The notes beneath the pieces are model-generated. The model did no database searches. It was not told where the DNA came from and was given only the letters and a program-made list of their open reading frames with translations. From Pseudomonas saliphila (GTDB lineage: Bacteria; Pseudomonadota; Gammaproteobacteria; Pseudomonadales; Pseudomonadaceae), in the NCBI RefSeq assembly GCF_008638345.1, contig NZ_VTVA01000023.1, positions 1 to 47,717 of the forward strand: DNA of 47,717 bases, in the 5' to 3' direction. Both the position numbers and the translations under genes were made by a program. This document shows, piece after piece, positions 45,416-47,717 of this stretch; within the stretch, counting starts at the first letter, position 1, and every line of letters starts with the position of its first letter.

Positions 45416-45685
45416 ATGACGCCAGAAGTAGCGGTTGATCTGTTCCGCCAGGCCCTGTGGCTGACCACGGTCATGGTCGCGGTGATCGTGCTGCCAAGCC
45501 TGATGGTCGGCCTGGTGGTGGCGATGTTTCAGGCGGCCACCCAGATCAACGAGCAGACGTTGAGCTTTCTGCCGCGGCTGCTATTCACCTTCATCACCCT
45601 GATTGTGCTCGGCCCCTGGCTGGTCACGCAGGTGATCGACTTTACCGAAAACCTGTACCGGGCAATCCCCGGACTGATCGGCTGA
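45416..45685 (+). CDS. fliQ: Flagellar export gate protein FliQ
   Basis: 89 residues, two membrane helices (about 15-40 and 52-75). MTPEVAVDLFRQALWLTTVM and VGLVVAMFQAATQINEQTLSF are the family signature. FliQ lies on the outside of the FliP/FliR gate. CAGGAG is placed six bases before the ATG. The 308-base gap to fliP is due to the inserted element; removing it leaves only about a dozen bases between the genes. Confidence 0.95.
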   Translation: MTPEVAVDLFRQALWLTTVMVAVIVLPSLMVGLVVAMFQAATQINEQTLSFLPRLLFTFITLIVLGPWLVTQVIDFTENLYRAIPGLIG

Positions 45686-46462
45686 ATGTTCGAGTTTGCT
45701 GCCGCCGAGGTCAGCCGCTGGGTTGCCAGTTACATGTGGGTCCTCTTCCGGGTGGCCAGTGTGCTGATGACCATGCCGGTGTTCGGCACGCAAATGCTGC
45801 CGGTACGCATCCGCCTGTATCTCGCACTGATGATCGCCATGCTCATCACCCCCATGATTCCTCCGGTGCCCGCGTTCGAGGCGCTCTCCCTGGCGACCTG
45901 GCTGGTCATTGGTGAGCAGATCCTGATTGGCGCCGCCATGGGCTTCATGTTGCAGCTGTTGTTCCAGATCCACGTACTGGCCGGCCAGATTGTAGCGATG
46001 CAGATGGGTCTGGGCTTCGCCTCGATGAACGATCCGACCATGGGGATCTCCGTAGCGGTGGTGGCGCAGGTATTCACCATGCTGGTGACGCTGTTGTTTC
46101 TGGCAATGGACGGCCATCTGGTGGTGATCGAGGTGCTGGCCGAAAGCTTTATCACCTTGCCGATTGGCGAGGGCTTGCTGGCCACGGATTTCCATACTTT
46201 GGTGCTGCGGTTCTCCTGGGTGATGGCCGCTGCGCTGCTGATCGGTCTGCCAGCCATCACCGCGCTATTGATCGTCAACCTGTCGTTCGGCGTGATGATG
46301 CGCGCCGCGCCGCAATTGAATATCTTCTCGATCGGTTTCCCGCTGACACTGGTGTTTGGCCTGTTCATTCTCTGGGTCGTGCTGGGTGACGTCGGCACTC
46401 AATATCATTCATTGGCTACTGAGACCCTCGAGTGGCTGCGTGAAATGGTGCGGGTGCGCTGA
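45686..46462 (+). CDS. fliR: Flagellar export gate protein FliR
   Basis: 258 residues with about six membrane segments. MWVLFRVASVLMTMPVFGTQ, VLAGQIVAMQMGLGFASMND and GLPAITALLIVNLSFGVMMR are conserved. FliR completes the FliP5QR gate. The ATG directly follows the fliQ stop, and its stop overlaps the flhB start by one base. Confidence 0.95.
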   Translation: MFEFAAAEVSRWVASYMWVLFRVASVLMTMPVFGTQMLPVRIRLYLALMIAMLITPMIPPVPAFEALSLATWLVIGEQILIGAAMGFMLQLLFQIHVLAGQIVAMQMGLGFASMNDPTMGISVAVVAQVFTMLVTLLFLAMDGHLVVIEVLAESFITLPIGEGLLATDFHTLVLRFSWVMAAALLIGLPAITALLIVNLSFGVMMRAAPQLNIFSIGFPLTLVFGLFILWVVLGDVGTQYHSLATETLEWLREMVRVR

Positions 46463-47601
46463 TGGCTGATCAACCGGACAGCGGCCAGGAAAAAACCGAA
46501 GAACCCACGGAGAAACGCCTCAAGGATTCCCGTGATAAAGGCCAGATCGCCCGCTCCAAGGAGCTGAACACCCTCGCCGTGGTCATGGTATCGGCAGTTG
46601 GTCTGTTGATGCTTGGCCCGGCGATGGTCGGCAAGTTGATGAACCTGATGGTCTTCAACTTCAGCCTGGACCGCGAAGTGCTGTATTCCACCGATACCAT
46701 GGCGCTGCATCTGCTGGCCTCGGTGGAGCAGGGGTTCAGTGTGCTCGGCCCATTGTTCTTCATGGTGCTGATTGCTGCACTGGTGGGGCCGCTACTGCTG
46801 GGTGGCTGGCTGTTCAGCGCCAAATCGCTGGCACCCAAGTTCGAAAGGATGAATCCGCTCGCTGGCCTGAAACGGATGTTCTCGGTCAAGGCGCTGGTCG
46901 AGCTGCTCAAGGCGTTGGCCAAGTTCCTGGTGGTGCTCACCGTGGCGCTGTTGGTCCTCAACCTGCGCCAGGACGATCTGCTTTCCCTTTCCCGGCAACC
47001 CTTGCCTGACGCGATCGCTCATAGCGCCTGGGTGTTGGGTAGCTCACTGCTGATCCTGGCCTGCTCACTGATCCTGATTGCCACCGTGGATGTGCCCTTC
47101 CAGCTCTGGGACAACAAGAAAAAGCTGAAGATGACCAAGCAGGAAGTGCGCGATGAGTACAAGGATTCCGAAGGCAAGCCGGAAGTGAAATCGCGGATTC
47201 GTCAGCTGCAACGTGAGATGGCCGAGCGGCGCATGATGGACGAGGTGCCCAACGCCGACGTGGTCATCACCAACCCGACGCACTTTGCCGTGGCACTGAA
47301 GTACGACCCGATCAATTCCGGCGCCCCGGTGGTTGTGGCCAAGGGAGGAGACTTCCTGGCGCAGAAAATCCGTGAGATCGCTGGCGAGCACGACGTGGTA
47401 ATCCTTGAGGCACCGCCATTAGCGCGGGCTGTGTTCTACAGCACCGAACTCAATCAACAAATTCCGGCGGGGCTTTATCTGGCCGTGGCCCAGGTGTTGG
47501 CCTACGTATTCCAGCTGCGACAGTACCGAGCAGGCGAGGGCAAGCGCCCCGGGCCTGTGCCGGATGTGCCTATTCCGGATGAATTGCGGCGGGACGAGTG
47601 A
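46462..47601 (+). CDS. flhB: Flagellar export switch protein FlhB
   Basis: 379 residues. The charged N-terminus (EKTEEPTEKRLKDSRDKGQI), four membrane helices (about 30-210) and the cytoplasmic autocleavage domain with NPTH (about residues 270-273; VVITNPTHFAVAL) are complete. Self-cleavage in NPTH lets FliK switch export from hook to filament subunits. The C-terminal tail is Pro/Arg-rich (GEGKRPGPVPDVPIPDE). The gene is whole; flhA, usual next gene, is not in the window. Confidence 0.97.
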   Translation: MADQPDSGQEKTEEPTEKRLKDSRDKGQIARSKELNTLAVVMVSAVGLLMLGPAMVGKLMNLMVFNFSLDREVLYSTDTMALHLLASVEQGFSVLGPLFFMVLIAALVGPLLLGGWLFSAKSLAPKFERMNPLAGLKRMFSVKALVELLKALAKFLVVLTVALLVLNLRQDDLLSLSRQPLPDAIAHSAWVLGSSLLILACSLILIATVDVPFQLWDNKKKLKMTKQEVRDEYKDSEGKPEVKSRIRQLQREMAERRMMDEVPNADVVITNPTHFAVALKYDPINSGAPVVVAKGGDFLAQKIREIAGEHDVVILEAPPLARAVFYSTELNQQIPAGLYLAVAQVLAYVFQLRQYRAGEGKRPGPVPDVPIPDELRRDE

Positions 47602-47658
47602 AAGCAAATAGCGAAACGCGAAAAGCAAATAGCGAAAAGCAAATAGCGAAAAGCAAAT
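47602..47658 (+). repeat. Tandem AAGCAAATAGCGAA repeats after flhB
   Basis: About 3.5 copies of a 14-base unit AAGCAAATAGCGAA, the first two separated by ACGCGAA, start directly at the base after the flhB stop. They lead into a C-rich hairpin region. Copy number may vary between strains. Confidence 0.8.
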
Positions 47659-47690
47659 CCCCCCTAGCCCCCCTTTTTCAAAGAGGGGAA
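47657..47690. repeat. C-rich dispersed repeat/hairpin after flhB
   Basis: AAATCCCCCCTAGCCCCCC then TTTTTCAAAGAGGGG. CCCCTTT pairs with AAAGAGGGG (one wobble, small loop). This sequence type occurs as a dispersed repeat in several proteobacteria; it could also end flhB transcription on either strand. The T-run is inside the stem, so the terminator role is uncertain. Confidence 0.45.
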
Positions 47691-47717
47691 TTGTCCGAGA
47701 CACTGCTCGTGTAAGCG

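Overview
The window looks like a chromosomal segment of a Pseudomonas-lineage gammaproteobacterium. The BraC-, PhaG-, FleQ- and HptB-like proteins read closest to Pseudomonas proteins, the order fliC-flaG-fliD-fliS-fliT-fleQ-fleS-fleR-fliE is the Pseudomonas one, and several dispersed repeats have the GTGGGAG head of Pseudomonas REP sequences. A Halopseudomonas/P. pertucinogena-type species is a guess; no marker gene here proves it.

Layout. (1) Bases 1-4956: end of a type VI secretion cassette, with the C-terminal part of a VgrG spike, a DUF4123 adaptor, a 922-residue VasX/BTH_I2691-like effector with a cluster of membrane segments, and a small membrane protein that is probably its immunity partner. 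(2) 5095-13440: housekeeping and transport genes, namely an NhaC-type antiporter, an OmpA-like lipoprotein, another lipoprotein, the complete branched-chain amino acid ABC importer (braC-D-E-F-G, minus strand) and a DUF2288 protein. (3) 13532-20282: a PhnCDEE-type oxyanion importer, two small lipoproteins, a short-chain dehydrogenase and PhaG, which links fatty-acid synthesis to 3-hydroxyacyl products. (4) 20621-47601: a long flagellar cluster: fliC, flaG, fliD, two fliS copies, fliT, the regulators fleQ/fleS/fleR, then fliEFGHIJ, the hsbA-hsbR-hptB switch, fliK, fliLMNOPQR and flhB.

The flagellar cluster carries a readable promoter hierarchy. Sigma-54 -24/-12 elements (TGGCAY-N5-TTGCT type) lie before fliD, fleSR, fliE, fliK and fliL, and sigma-28 elements lie before fliC and before the second fliS. 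FleQ is expected to drive the sigma-54 promoters of fleSR, fliE and others, FleS/FleR the later ones, and FliA the flagellin. The hsb/hptB module is the known switch between FlgM/FliA control and the Rsm pathway.

The flagellar cluster has also been invaded repeatedly. A 293-bp MITE-like element with 23-bp perfect terminal inverted repeats and TA duplications sits exactly in the fliP stop codon. A REP-associated tyrosine transposase (RAYT), its REP repeats and a complete IS3-family element separate fleR from fliE by 2.4 kb. REP repeats also separate the two fliS genes, and an octamer tandem array inside a long inverted repeat lies upstream of fliC. None of these insertions visibly breaks a flagellar gene.
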